Below, in pieces: positions 1-7,957 of a stretch of DNA of 64,000 nucleotides (position 1 is its first letter; every line of letters begins with the position of its first letter). Under the pieces are notes generated by a model. The model was not told the origin of the DNA, made no database searches, and worked only from the letters and a program-made list of their open reading frames with translations. The position numbers and the translations under genes were made by a program. This stretch comes from Rossellomorea marisflavi (lineage in GTDB: Bacteria; Bacillota; Bacilli; Bacillales; Bacillaceae_B). The DNA is taken from NCBI GenBank assembly GCA_003667865.1, contig CP033051.1, positions 4,099,001 through 4,163,000 on the forward strand, in the 5' to 3' direction.

Positions 1-692
1 ACAACATCAGAAGGTTTTTCTACGTGCTCATGAGAAAGTTGAGAAATATGAACAAGTCCATCAACGCCACCAATATCAACGAATGCACCGAAGTCTGTTA
101 GGCGTTGGATTGTTCCATCTAATACTTGGCCTGCTTCAATGTCTTCTAAAACCTTTTTCTTTTGCTGAACTTTTTCATCTTCAATAACAGCACGATGAGA
201 AAGGATTAGACGATTCTTTTCTTGATCAAGTTCTACAATCTTAAATGTTAATGTTTTCCCTTTATAATCAGTGAAATCTTCTACAAAGTGGTCCTCAACT
301 AGAGATGCTGGAACGAATCCTCGCACTCCAAGGTCAACAACTAATCCACCTTTTACTACTTCTTTTACTTCTGCCTCAAAAACAGTACTGTTTTCGAAGC
401 GTTCTTTCATTTCTTCCCATGCTTTTTCAGCATCTACTTTACGCTTTGAAAGAACAAGAAGCTCATCTTCAACCTTTGTCACGATTAGTTCAAGTACATC
501 GCCTTCATTTACTGTATCTGAAGCTTTTTCAATGTGAAGACTAGATAATTCGCTAATTGGGATAATGCCATCTACTTTACTGCCTTCTACATCAACAAAC
601 ACTTGTTTTTCTTCAACTTTTGTTACTGTACCTTTGACTTTTTCACCAATTTCAAAGTTTTTCACTTCGACTTGATTCATATCTTCTACCAT
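1..692 (-). CDS. rpsA: 30S ribosomal protein S1 homologue YpfD (partial, C-terminus outside window)
   Basis: This gene reads leftward and runs off the left edge, so only about the first 230 codons are present. The visible part carries at least three S1-type OB folds: about residues 14-80 ([15 protein letters not shown]), 100-170 ([16 protein letters not shown]), and one starting near 190 ([17 protein letters not shown]). Repeated S1 domains bind single-stranded RNA. In Bacillus this S1 homologue (YpfD) lies beside cmk, as here, and is shorter than the E. coli protein. The ATG at 690-692 is chosen because a strong AAGGAGG sits 8 nt upstream. An FNR/CRP-like palindrome lies about 40 bp upstream. 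Family assignment is firm; the exact role in translation is less certain in Firmicutes. Confidence 0.95.
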   Translation of the reverse strand, partial: MVEDMNQVEVKNFEIGEKVKGTVTKVEEKQVFVDVEGSKVDGIIPISELSSLHIEKASDTVNEGDVLELIVTKVEDELLVLSKRKVDAEKAWEEMKERFENSTVFEAEVKEVVKGGLVVDLGVRGFVPASLVEDHFVEDFTDYKGKTLTFKIVELDQEKNRLILSHRAVIEDEKVQQKKKVLEDIEAGQVLDGTIQRLTDFGAFVDIGGVDGLVHISQLSHEHVEKPSDV

Positions 693-730
693 TATGTACT
701 CCTCCTTAATCCATGACTGTCCAACTAGAA

Positions 731-746
731 TGTGAACAGTATCACA
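731..746. promoter_or_regulatory. TGTGA-N6-TCACA palindrome upstream of rpsA
   Basis: The sequence reads TGTGAACAGTATCACA, which has perfect TGTGA/TCACA half-sites separated by 6 nt. This is the recognition pattern of the CRP/FNR family; Bacillus Fnr sites are of this type. It lies 39-54 bp ahead of the rpsA start codon, within the presumed promoter region. Use by Fnr is inference only. Confidence 0.4.
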
Positions 747-761
747 TTTTAACAAAATAAG

Positions 762-808
762 TTCTTGCTACTAACTTCTAACAAATAGTACTATTTGTCA
801 AGCAAGAA
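762..808 (-). terminator. Nested inverted repeat downstream of plsC
   Basis: A perfect 18-bp palindrome (ACAAATAGTACTATTTGT, 781-798) is enclosed by an outer 8-bp inverted repeat (TTCTTGCT 762-769 / AGCAAGAA 801-808). It lies just past the plsC stop codon, and on the minus strand it is followed by a moderately T-rich tract. A transcription terminator is the simplest reading, but the GC-poor stem leaves room for an operator for rpsA. Confidence 0.45.
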
Positions 809-815
809 ACATCCA

Positions 816-1397
816 TCATCGATGTGTATCAAGTAACTGTTGGATATGGTCCATGATGACTTTTGTCGTTTCCTCTGCATTTGCTTTCCGTTCACGTAAC
901 TCATTCATCTGAATCGGTTTTCCAAATACAACCTTTTGTTTTCTAAAAGGTTTGTAGGGGCCGATGATAGCACAAGGAACAACCGCTGCTTGTGTTCGTA
1001 AAGCGAAGAAACCAGCTCCAGCAAGACCTTTTCCTAATGTACCTGTTGTATTTCTTGTTCCTTCTGGGAAAAGTCCAACTACCTTTCCATCATTTAGTAA
1101 TTTTATTCCTGTTCTTAGTGCCTCACGGTCACTCATTCCACGCTTAACAGGAAATGCTTCTACCCTCGGTAAGATGCTTTTTAATATTGGAGCATGAAAA
1201 AGCTCTTCCTTTGCCATAAAAGAAACAGGTCTTGGTGCCGATATTCCAACAACTGGCGGGTCTAGGTTATCTATATGATTTGAACAGAGCAATACGCCTC
1301 CCTCTTTAGGGAAATGCTCTTTTCCAAGGACTTCGATGCGGTATAAAGGATTAAATATTCCTTTCACAACACCTTTTGCAAACGAGTAAAAAGTCAA
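816..1397 (-). CDS. plsC: 1-acyl-sn-glycerol-3-phosphate acyltransferase (PlsC family)
   Basis: The 193-residue product belongs to the PlsC acyltransferase family. These enzymes acylate the sn-2 position of lysophosphatidic acid to make phosphatidic acid at the inner face of the membrane. The catalytic NHxxxxD motif is visible as NHIDNLD (His41-Asp46), and the glycerophosphate-binding EGTR motif is at about 112-115 (FPEGTR). The gene starts 1 bp after the cmk stop, so the two are probably co-transcribed. The length is usual for the small Gram-positive forms. Several PlsC paralogues occur in Bacillus, so the specific acyl acceptor is inferred from the family. Confidence 0.9.
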   Translation of the reverse strand: MTFYSFAKGVVKGIFNPLYRIEVLGKEHFPKEGGVLLCSNHIDNLDPPVVGISAPRPVSFMAKEELFHAPILKSILPRVEAFPVKRGMSDREALRTGIKLLNDGKVVGLFPEGTRNTTGTLGKGLAGAGFFALRTQAAVVPCAIIGPYKPFRKQKVVFGKPIQMNELRERKANAEETTKVIMDHIQQLLDTHR

Positions 1398-1398
1398 A

Positions 1399-2073
1399 TT
1401 AACCTTTCCTTTCTTCAGCCAACTTCATAATTTGATCCACAACTCCATTAATTGTTAAAGAGGTTGTATCAATTTCGATCGCATCTTCTGCTTTTCTTAA
1501 AGGAGCAACTTCTCGTTCCGAGTCAAGGCGATCTCGTTTTTCAATTTCTTTTTTTAACTGATCTAAATCTGAAGGATATCCTTTTTCAGTATTCTCTTCA
1601 TGCCTTCTTCGCGCTCTTTCATCCACGCTAGCTAAAAGAAATACTTTCACTTCAGCGTCTGGGATAACGTGAGTCCCAATATCACGACCATCCATTACGA
1701 CGCCACCTTCTTTTGCGAACAATTGCTGTCTGTGTACCATCTCTTGTCGAACAAGTGAATGTTTCGCAACAATTGATACAGAATTCGTTACATCTTGTTG
1801 TCGAATTTCATTTGTTACATTTTTACCATTTACGTAGACAAGCTGACCTTTTTCACTAGGCTCTAATTGTATCTCTGTAGCCATTAATAAATCTATTAAG
1901 CGTTTTTCATCTTGTAGATTTACACCTTCTTGAATGGCTTTATATGTAAGTGATCGGTACATAGCGCCTGTATCTATATAAATATAGGATAAGTTTTCTG
2001 CTACGATTTTTGCTACAGTGCTTTTACCTGCAGCTGCTGGACCATCAATTGCGATTTTTAGTTTTTTTGACAT
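1399..2073 (-). CDS. cmk: Cytidylate kinase
   Basis: The enzyme phosphorylates CMP and dCMP with ATP in the pyrimidine salvage and phospholipid CMP-recycling pathway. The 224-residue protein opens with the P-loop GPAAAGKST (residues 11-19). It carries the CMP-kinase signature [10 protein letters not shown] near the middle and the Arg-rich lid RARRRHEE. Length equals that of B. subtilis Cmk. The gene sits between ypfB and plsC/rpsA, which is the standard Bacillus neighbourhood. The ATG is followed at once by [12 protein letters not shown], leaving no alternative start of note. Confidence 0.97.
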   Translation of the reverse strand: MSKKLKIAIDGPAAAGKSTVAKIVAENLSYIYIDTGAMYRSLTYKAIQEGVNLQDEKRLIDLLMATEIQLEPSEKGQLVYVNGKNVTNEIRQQDVTNSVSIVAKHSLVRQEMVHRQQLFAKEGGVVMDGRDIGTHVIPDAEVKVFLLASVDERARRRHEENTEKGYPSDLDQLKKEIEKRDRLDSEREVAPLRKAEDAIEIDTTSLTINGVVDQIMKLAEERKG

Positions 2074-2405
2074 TGTTTACCACCTATTCTATCTCTTGAA
2101 GTATATTTTACCATAATTTCTAGCTTTTACGGTTTTTTGAGCTTGAAAAGTTACAAATTTGATTTGTTTATTAATCGTTAAGATACTGTTGAATTATTCT
2201 CCTAAAAAACTACACCAATTCTTTGGGCTATGGAATATATTATGAAGTACGTCGGTCAAACTGCGTGGTTGATAACAAAATTCTTTTATAGCGTAGATAT
2301 GTAATTGTATAAACCCTAACATTCAAATCAGAAAAAAAAGAAGGTAGGTCAGAGCCTACCTGTCAACATCAGACAACACAAATGCTTTGTCTATTATTTG
2401 ACAGG
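2074..2405. other. Intergenic region between cmk and ypfB
   Basis: About 330 bp without a supportable ORF on either strand. It should contain the cmk promoter. The only clear element is the ypfB terminator at its right end (2330-2361). Confidence 0.6.
2330..2361 (-). terminator. Rho-independent terminator after ypfB
   Basis: On the minus strand the stem GGTAGG..CCTACC is followed by TTCTTTTTTTT. It lies 45 bp past the ypfB stop codon. Confidence 0.85.
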
Positions 2406-2597
2406 TTATTCATCGTATCCTATCCCTGTCATAGCCTCGATCAGCTCACTATACTCCATTTTGTTGACCCCCTCATAAAATACCACTTTATTTAATCCAG
2501 GGAGTATTTGAAATGAATGAACAAAGAGCTGTGTAACAATCAATAAAAGAAATTGAATAACTACTAGTTTTATAATCAATCGTTCAATCAGTTTCAT
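2406..2597 (-). CDS. ypfB: YpfB-like small membrane protein (DUF5359-type)
   Basis: A 63-residue protein beginning MKLIERLIIKLVVIQF, with one hydrophobic segment at about residues 6-28 and a short soluble tail ending in ..IGYDE. A longer reading from 2657 is possible, but the ATG at 2595-2597 fits the family length and has an AAGGTTGTGAT stretch upstream, so it is preferred. It lies between the ypfA-like PilZ gene and cmk, exactly where B. subtilis has ypfB. Function is unknown. The assignment rests on position, size and general look. Confidence 0.75.
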   Translation of the reverse strand: MKLIERLIIKLVVIQFLLLIVTQLFVHSFQILPGLNKVVFYEGVNKMEYSELIEAMTGIGYDE

Positions 2598-2665
2598 CCT
2601 ATCACAACCTTCACTTATTAGTAAAAAGTATGTGTAGGTATAAAATGTTTTATACAATTTTTGTT

Positions 2666-3307
2666 CTATAAACCTTTTTTCCTTAAATCTAGTTGTTTTT
2701 CAAAGCAATACCTCATGATAATCTGCTGCTGATTTGAAGTAAGTTCTTTAAACTCTACTGAAGCTAGTTTTTTCTTGTCTTTTTCCCAAATACGAACAAT
2801 ATGAACGTCTAAATCTAAATAGTGATATTCACCAGTTTGCATTGGGAACACAAGAACAATCGAAACATCGTCTCCTTTTTCTACTTTCATGTCCTCTTTA
2901 AGTAGTATGGCTGAACCGCCAGCGCTAATATCTTCTGTTAACGTTGGATAACGATGGTCACCTTTTTTTATTACAACGTCTAATGCTGTATCAACTCGTA
3001 CGAATTGTCTACGTTGGATTTTTAATAGGTGTTCATCACCTGGGTAACCTAACTGAATCATTGGGATATTTTTCATTTTCCTACCTAGAACTTCAGTCTC
3101 AAATAGGAAAACAGATTGGTCATTATGTACAAAGCTAGCTTTTAGCTGAGTACCATCTAAAAGGAACACCGTTTTATCAGTATCGATGTTAACTGGATAA
3201 TCTATATATATGATGTTTTCGATGATTTCTACTACTTTACAGCGATACTTTTCTACTTTATCAGTGCGAAGAGGCTCTAAATTCAAGACAGTTCCAATCT
3301 TAATCAC
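2666..3307 (-). CDS. ypfA: PilZ-domain flagellar brake protein (YpfA/YcgR family)
   Basis: A 213-residue protein with an N-terminal YcgR-like domain and a C-terminal PilZ domain. Both c-di-GMP-binding signatures are present: the RxxxR element in QRRQFVR (about residue 100) and the DxSxxG element in DISAGG. In B. subtilis this protein (YpfA/DgrA) inhibits swimming when it binds c-di-GMP. I choose the GTG at 3305-3307 (VIKIGTVLNLEPL), which follows an AGGAAG ribosome site and matches the family N-terminus. The upstream ATG at 3346 would add 13 atypical residues. It precedes ypfB and cmk. Confidence 0.88.
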   Translation of the reverse strand: MIKIGTVLNLEPLRTDKVEKYRCKVVEIIENIIYIDYPVNIDTDKTVFLLDGTQLKASFVHNDQSVFLFETEVLGRKMKNIPMIQLGYPGDEHLLKIQRRQFVRVDTALDVVIKKGDHRYPTLTEDISAGGSAILLKEDMKVEKGDDVSIVLVFPMQTGEYHYLDLDVHIVRIWEKDKKKLASVEFKELTSNQQQIIMRYCFEKQLDLRKKGL

Positions 3308-3631
3308 AGCAAAACACTTCCTATTTCTGTACAGGTTTCTTTTCATCTTTATTATGGCATGGAATACTATCCCTTTCCATCTTTTCTTGAAAAATCTTGA
3401 TTAAATTTTGGCACTTTATTCCTATGTTCGTTTAGTATATCTTCTTTTATTATGAGCCTTTCCCCTTTCCAGCAGAGGGGCGATCCTTCCTGATCCCAAA
3501 AGTGAAGTGATTAGAGTATATAAGGTGGATCTGATGCTTTTGTTTCAAGAGGAATCGGTCTCTATATAATCAAAGGGTATCCAATTCATTAAAAATGGCT
3601 AAGCTCTATAAGCTTAGCCATCCTCAAGTAA
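3308..3631. other. Intergenic region between ypfA and ypeB
   Basis: About 320 bp with no supportable ORF. It holds the ypeB terminator at 3588-3621 and presumably the ypfA promoter. A moderately GC-rich patch near 3465-3500 (CCCCT..AGGGG) has some dyad symmetry but no evident role. Confidence 0.5.
3588..3621 (-). terminator. Rho-independent terminator after ypeB
   Basis: Perfect 11-bp stem ATGGCTAAGCT / AGCTTAGCCAT with a 5-nt loop, followed on the minus strand by TTTTAATG. It sits just past the ypeB stop. Confidence 0.85.
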
Positions 3632-4975
3632 TTATACGATTTCTTCATAAATTGGTTCGGCGTTTTTAAGCTTTTCAACTTTTTCTTCAATACCTGTTTC
3701 AGCGTTTATGAAGATTCTGTAGGTATCATTTCCTAGTGTCGCTAGGAATTCGTGACATAATACTTCTTCTCCTAGGTCGTTCACGATAACGGCTAGCCTT
3801 TTTTCCATTACCTTGACATTTGGATTTACTTGCTTTTCAGCCTCTACATCTGTGATTGCTGGCTTCGGTATTTCACGGTTTCTATGATTTTTCAGATAAT
3901 CTTCCGCTGCAAAACCGAGGATTTGACCATTATCTAATGCCACTTTTATCTTTATTGCATCTGGGTACACTCGGACATTATCAATTTTTGTTACATAAGA
4001 GAAAACACCAACATGATCATATTGAGCACTTTCAAAAAGCTCTAAGTCTTTAAATTTATTTTCTTTTAGAAAGGCTGAAGCTTTTTCTACCGCTTCATTT
4101 AAGCTAATATTCTGTTCCTTTACCTCACGTTGATGGATATACATCATCGGATAGCCGCCTTTTTTGGTAATATCCAAATTTGCTTCAGAGCCATCAGCTA
4201 AGGATACACTATAGAATCCATATTGAGCTCCCTTACCACTCTCAGTTACCTTTACTTCTTTTATATTTTTTATTTGTGAGAATTTTTTTGCAATCTCAAC
4301 GGCTTTTTCCTTAGAAATTGGTTCCCCTGTTAGTTGACTGTATTGATCTTGGTCTTTTCTTGTATTAACAAAAGTTGTTCCACCAAAGCTTGCTTCACTA
4401 TAGCCGTCCATTGATTTTTCAACTGTTTTAAAGCCATCAATAATTGTGTTGTCTACTGTTTCTTTTCCAGAAGCAAGTGCCATTTCTACATCCATCCAGC
4501 GAAGATTATTTTCAAGGACAAGATGCTGAACATTACGAAGTTCTTTTTGAATCTCTGCACTTTGCTCATATAATTTTTCTAACGTAGCATATTCTTTTTC
4601 ATTCAATGGTTCTTTATCCAAGTCTCTTACAGCAACGCGATAGCTGAATTCTCCGATATTGGATAAGAATTCCTCTGTTTTGTTAAATGGCAGCAATGTT
4701 AAAGGGAGTTGTCCCACATCACTATGCGCTTGCGATGTTAATCTCCAAACATCAGCTAATGATGGAGATAACGATTCTCTTGAGTTCATCGCTAACGTTG
4801 TACCAATTTTGTCATGTAATAAATCTACTTGGTACGTTAGTTCATGAAAGGCACGTTGATAATTATTTTCGGCATTAATTAATATTGCATTCTTCTCCTG
4901 GTGCTCTTGATACCCCCAATAAGCTGTACCAGCGACACCTAAGGAAAGAACGGTAATTAGAATTACACGTAACAT
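3632..4975 (-). CDS. ypeB: Germination protein YpeB
   Basis: YpeB is held in the inner spore membrane and is needed to stabilise and place the cortex-lytic enzyme SleB. The 447-residue protein starts with an uncleaved signal-like transmembrane segment (residues 2-18). Next comes a long helical region and then repeated PepSY-like domains in the C-terminal half (for example KAVEIAKKFSQI and EAVEKASAFLKE). The gene follows sleB by 15 bp, so they form the usual sleB-ypeB operon. A good AGGGG ribosome site precedes the ATG. Length agrees with the B. subtilis protein. Confidence 0.96.
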   Translation of the reverse strand: MLRVILITVLSLGVAGTAYWGYQEHQEKNAILINAENNYQRAFHELTYQVDLLHDKIGTTLAMNSRESLSPSLADVWRLTSQAHSDVGQLPLTLLPFNKTEEFLSNIGEFSYRVAVRDLDKEPLNEKEYATLEKLYEQSAEIQKELRNVQHLVLENNLRWMDVEMALASGKETVDNTIIDGFKTVEKSMDGYSEASFGGTTFVNTRKDQDQYSQLTGEPISKEKAVEIAKKFSQIKNIKEVKVTESGKGAQYGFYSVSLADGSEANLDITKKGGYPMMYIHQREVKEQNISLNEAVEKASAFLKENKFKDLELFESAQYDHVGVFSYVTKIDNVRVYPDAIKIKVALDNGQILGFAAEDYLKNHRNREIPKPAITDVEAEKQVNPNVKVMEKRLAVIVNDLGEEVLCHEFLATLGNDTYRIFINAETGIEEKVEKLKNAEPIYEEIV

Positions 4976-4990
4976 CTATCTTCAACCCCT

Positions 4991-5950
4991 TTAGTCACAG
5001 AATATATGTTTCCCGATTCTTTTAATTTGTGGTCGTGACCAAATCCATTTGTTTGTTGCAGTTGCTGGATTAAAATAATACATTGCATCTCCAGTTGGAT
5101 CCCAGCCATTTATTGCATCAATAACAGCCTTTTTGGCCTTCTCATTAGGTGTTAAATAGATTTGACCATCTGCAACAGCTGTAAATGCACCTGGTTCAAA
5201 TATAACTCCTGCTGCTGTATTCGGAAACGCAGGATTGTCGATTCTATTTAAAATAACAGCTGCTACGGCCACTTGTCCTTCATATGGTTCACCACGCGCT
5301 TCACCGTACACAGCATTTGCCATGAGCTGAATGTCATTTTGAGAGTATCCATTTGGTGTATTTATAGCTGTTGGTTCACTAGGCATTTCCTGCTGTGCTT
5401 GTTGATTATTAGCTTGCCCTTGACCTTGGTTGTTTGCTTGCTGTTGATTGTTATTTTGCTCCTGTGGTTTTTTTTCTTGTTGCGGTTGCTTTTGCTGTGG
5501 TTGCTGTGGTTGCGGTTTTGCTGGAGCTGCTTGCTGTTTGGCTCCACCTCCGTCAGTTTGTTTCTTTGTATCAACACCACCATAATGGGAGAACTTGCTT
5601 CCTTTATGAATTTGTTCTTTAACAAACTGCTTATTATACTTCGTTGCTTTTATCAATTTCTGCTTTGTTTCTTCCCCTGCTAATCCGTCTATATCTAATC
5701 CGAATTCATATTGAAAATTTCGTAACGCCCAATAGGTACCCCATCCAAATACGCCATCAATCTTACCATTGTAGTAACCGATGTATTGAAGACGAGATTG
5801 AAGCTCAATAACATCTTCACCTGTAGCACCTTTTTGAATGACTTGATTTGAGAATGCATTGGCTGAATGCTCTTCTACTGAATAGGATAGAAGAGAAAAT
5901 GCAAGCACCATGACAATCATAGAACTGAGTAACTTGATGTTATTCTTCAT
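4991..5950 (-). CDS. sleB: Spore cortex-lytic enzyme SleB
   Basis: SleB is a lytic transglycosylase that cuts muramic-delta-lactam-containing cortex peptidoglycan during germination. The 319-residue product has a signal peptide (1-30) and a PG_binding_1 domain (about 40-100). A low-complexity Gln/Pro/Asn-rich linker follows (about 130-190). The SleB/Hydrolase_2 catalytic domain fills the C-terminus, with the catalytic-Glu region YGEARGEPYEGQ. I place the start at the ATG at 5948-5950 (MKNNIKLLSS), preceded by GGAGGTT. A longer reading from 5983 has no ribosome site. The linker looks longer and more Gln-rich than in B. subtilis SleB. Confidence 0.96.
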   Translation of the reverse strand: MKNNIKLLSSMIVMVLAFSLLSYSVEEHSANAFSNQVIQKGATGEDVIELQSRLQYIGYYNGKIDGVFGWGTYWALRNFQYEFGLDIDGLAGEETKQKLIKATKYNKQFVKEQIHKGSKFSHYGGVDTKKQTDGGGAKQQAAPAKPQPQQPQQKQPQQEKKPQEQNNNQQQANNQGQGQANNQQAQQEMPSEPTAINTPNGYSQNDIQLMANAVYGEARGEPYEGQVAVAAVILNRIDNPAFPNTAAGVIFEPGAFTAVADGQIYLTPNEKAKKAVIDAINGWDPTGDAMYYFNPATATNKWIWSRPQIKRIGKHIFCD

Positions 5951-5989
5951 AATGCTTTTAACCTCCAAATTTTGAATTAACATTAAACC

Positions 5990-6019
5990 TAGTTTCTGTA
6001 GTATTATCCATTTTATACA
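5990..6019 (-). promoter_or_regulatory. Candidate SigG promoter for sleB-ypeB
   Basis: On the minus strand TGTATA (6014-6019) and GAAACTA (5990-5996) are spaced 17 bp. This resembles the forespore SigG pattern (TGnATA / CATACTA) with two mismatches in the -10. B. subtilis sleB is a SigG gene, which supports the reading. Confidence 0.4.
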
Positions 6020-6048
6020 AAGACTTTAGAGACATAATGAAATCCAAT

Positions 6049-6088
6049 AAAAAAAGGCCTATCCATTTTCATAAAATGGACAAACCTT
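6049..6088 (-). terminator. Rho-independent terminator after prsW
   Basis: Imperfect long stem AAGGTTTGTCCATTTT / AAAATGGATAGGCCTT, followed on the minus strand by TTTTTATTGG. It overlaps the prsW stop codon. Confidence 0.8.
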
Positions 6089-6767
6089 AATTTGTAATAT
6101 GAGATTGTTTTTTGCTTTCATTTGTAGTCAATCGATGAGCAAGCTTAACTTTTCGCAAAGCATTCCACCAAAGAAAAAGCATGAATGGAAGCATGAGGTA
6201 TTCCCAATGTTTTTCAGATAATAGTATGTGGTTGTATGTCCCATGGAGGATAAAAGGAAATAAAAACGAAACCACTAACCATTTTTTCAGTTGTTTCTTG
6301 GGTGAAAATTTTGCTTTGCCAATATAGTAGCCCATAATGACTGCGAATAATGCATGACTAGATACCGGAAGTAAGGCACGCCAAAAAGCTAATTCTACTC
6401 CATTTGCGATAAGGTACAAAATGTTTTCAACTGTTGCGAAGCCTAATGACACACTAACTGCATAGATTATACCGTCATAGGGTTCGTTAAAATCAACATG
6501 CTGAAAAATCGCAAACATGATGATAAACCATTTAAAGAACTCCTCTAGCATCCCTGACGTAATAAAAGAACCAATCCAGTTATTAAGAATAAACCCTTCA
6601 ACATCTAATACATATTGTAAGAACATAATCGGGAATGTTAACAAAGCCCCAAATACAAATGTTTTAAAGACTAGTGTTATCGGTTCCGACTCATATTCAT
6701 CGCGTAAATAAAAATAACTTAATAGCGCCAACCCAGGTGCGATTCCAGCTGATAAGATCACCAGCAT
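6087..6767 (-). CDS. prsW: Intramembrane protease PrsW
   Basis: PrsW is a multi-pass membrane metalloprotease. In B. subtilis it makes the first cut in the anti-sigma factor RsiW. The 226-residue protein has about eight hydrophobic segments. It carries the family motifs EEFFKW (residues around 74-79), a middle segment [14 protein letters not shown] and [11 protein letters not shown], which hold the expected Glu and His ligands. It sits between sleB and ypdA as in B. subtilis, although an asparaginase gene intervenes here. The anti-sigma substrate RsiW is not in the window; RsiX is, but PrsW is not known to act on it. Confidence 0.92.
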   Translation of the reverse strand: MLVILSAGIAPGLALLSYFYLRDEYESEPITLVFKTFVFGALLTFPIMFLQYVLDVEGFILNNWIGSFITSGMLEEFFKWFIIMFAIFQHVDFNEPYDGIIYAVSVSLGFATVENILYLIANGVELAFWRALLPVSSHALFAVIMGYYIGKAKFSPKKQLKKWLVVSFLFPFILHGTYNHILLSEKHWEYLMLPFMLFLWWNALRKVKLAHRLTTNESKKQSHITN

Positions 6768-6852
6768 AAAATGTCCTCTTTTCTTTCAGTTTTCTTAATC
6801 GTATCATGTTAATTAGAGAATGGAAATATGAATTTAAAGGGTGAATAAGATT

Positions 6853-7824
6853 ATGTACAAAGATATTCTAGTAATCCATACTGGTGGAACGATCTCAATG
6901 CAGGAAAATGAAGAAGGATCTGTTGTTCCTGGTGAGACAAATCCACTGTCAATTCAAACAGAAACACTCAGCTCCATTGCAAATATTCAGGTGATTGAGG
7001 CCTTTCATCTTCCCTCTCCTCATATAACACCAAGACACATGCTAATGCTAAAAGATATCATCGAGGAACACTATAAAAAGAAAGCATTTGATGGTGTAGT
7101 CATCACACACGGAACAGATACTCTTGAAGAAACAGCCTATTTTCTCGATTTAACAGTGGCTCTTCCTATATCAATTGTAGTAACTGGTGCAATGCGTTCT
7201 AGTAATGAAATTGGATATGAAGGCTTGTACAATTTAATCTCTGCAGTTCGCGTTGCATGTGAAGATGCGTCTAAAGAAAATGGAGTTCTCGTGGTTTTGA
7301 ATGATGAAATTCACTCAGCCAAGAACGTCACCAAAACCCATACAAGTAATGTATCCACGTTCCAAAGTCCACAGTATGGACCAATTGGGATCGTAACAAA
7401 AGGAGATATATTTTTCCACCATCATCCAACTTCACGTGAAAAATACTCAATCTGTGATGTAACCAAGCGGGTCACACTTATTAAAGCTTATGCTGGAATG
7501 GATTCAGGGTTATTGCTTGCTATCCGAGATCTTCAATATGATGGTGTCATTATTGAGGCGCTTGGACAGGGAAATCTTCCTCCAGAAACAGTAGAAGGAA
7601 TTCAGCAACTGATTCAATCTAATATTCCAGTTGTGCTCGTATCAAGATGCTTTAATGGAATTGCCCAAGGCGTTTATGGTTATGAAGGAGGAGGAAGAAA
7701 TTTAAAAGAGCTCGGAGTAATCTTTTCTCATGGACTAAATGGACAAAAAGCAAGTATTAAGCTAATGGTTGCATTATCAAAAACAAACAAATTATCAGAG
7801 ATTGAAAAGATTTTTACAATCTAA
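6853..7824 (+). CDS. ansA: L-asparaginase, type I
   Basis: The enzyme hydrolyses L-asparagine to aspartate and ammonia. Both threonine signatures are present: IHTGGTISM at the N-terminus and THGTDTLEETA near residue 90. The lysine of the second triad is in TGAMRSSNE and its following helix. At 323 residues it matches cytoplasmic AnsA-type enzymes and has no signal peptide. I prefer the ATG at 6853, which has AAAGGGTG 9 nt upstream, over the GTG at 6841, which overlaps that site. It is the only rightward gene among leftward neighbours and ends at a bidirectional terminator. Confidence 0.92.
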   Translation: MYKDILVIHTGGTISMQENEEGSVVPGETNPLSIQTETLSSIANIQVIEAFHLPSPHITPRHMLMLKDIIEEHYKKKAFDGVVITHGTDTLEETAYFLDLTVALPISIVVTGAMRSSNEIGYEGLYNLISAVRVACEDASKENGVLVVLNDEIHSAKNVTKTHTSNVSTFQSPQYGPIGIVTKGDIFFHHHPTSREKYSICDVTKRVTLIKAYAGMDSGLLLAIRDLQYDGVIIEALGQGNLPPETVEGIQQLIQSNIPVVLVSRCFNGIAQGVYGYEGGGRNLKELGVIFSHGLNGQKASIKLMVALSKTNKLSEIEKIFTI

Positions 7825-7891
7825 CACGCAGATAGGAACTGTAAAAAAAATATGGACAAGCCTTAAGAGCTAGCCATAAAAATTCGCTCTC

Positions 7892-7957
7892 AAAAAACTG
7901 TCTAAGCTTGTTTTGCAATAAGGTTTGCATAAATGCTGAGACAGTTTTTATTTTTTA
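7892..7957. terminator. Bidirectional terminator between ansA and ypdA
   Basis: The stem AAAAACTGTCT (7893-7903) pairs with AGACAGTTTTT (7939-7949) and is flanked by T runs on both strands. It serves the convergent ansA and ypdA genes. Confidence 0.85.

Noticed and set aside
5273-5683. 136-codon rightward open frame opposite sleB
   Set aside because: It is antisense to the Gln-rich linker of SleB. The CAA/CAG codons read as Leu/Val/Trp runs on the other strand, and there is no ribosome site.
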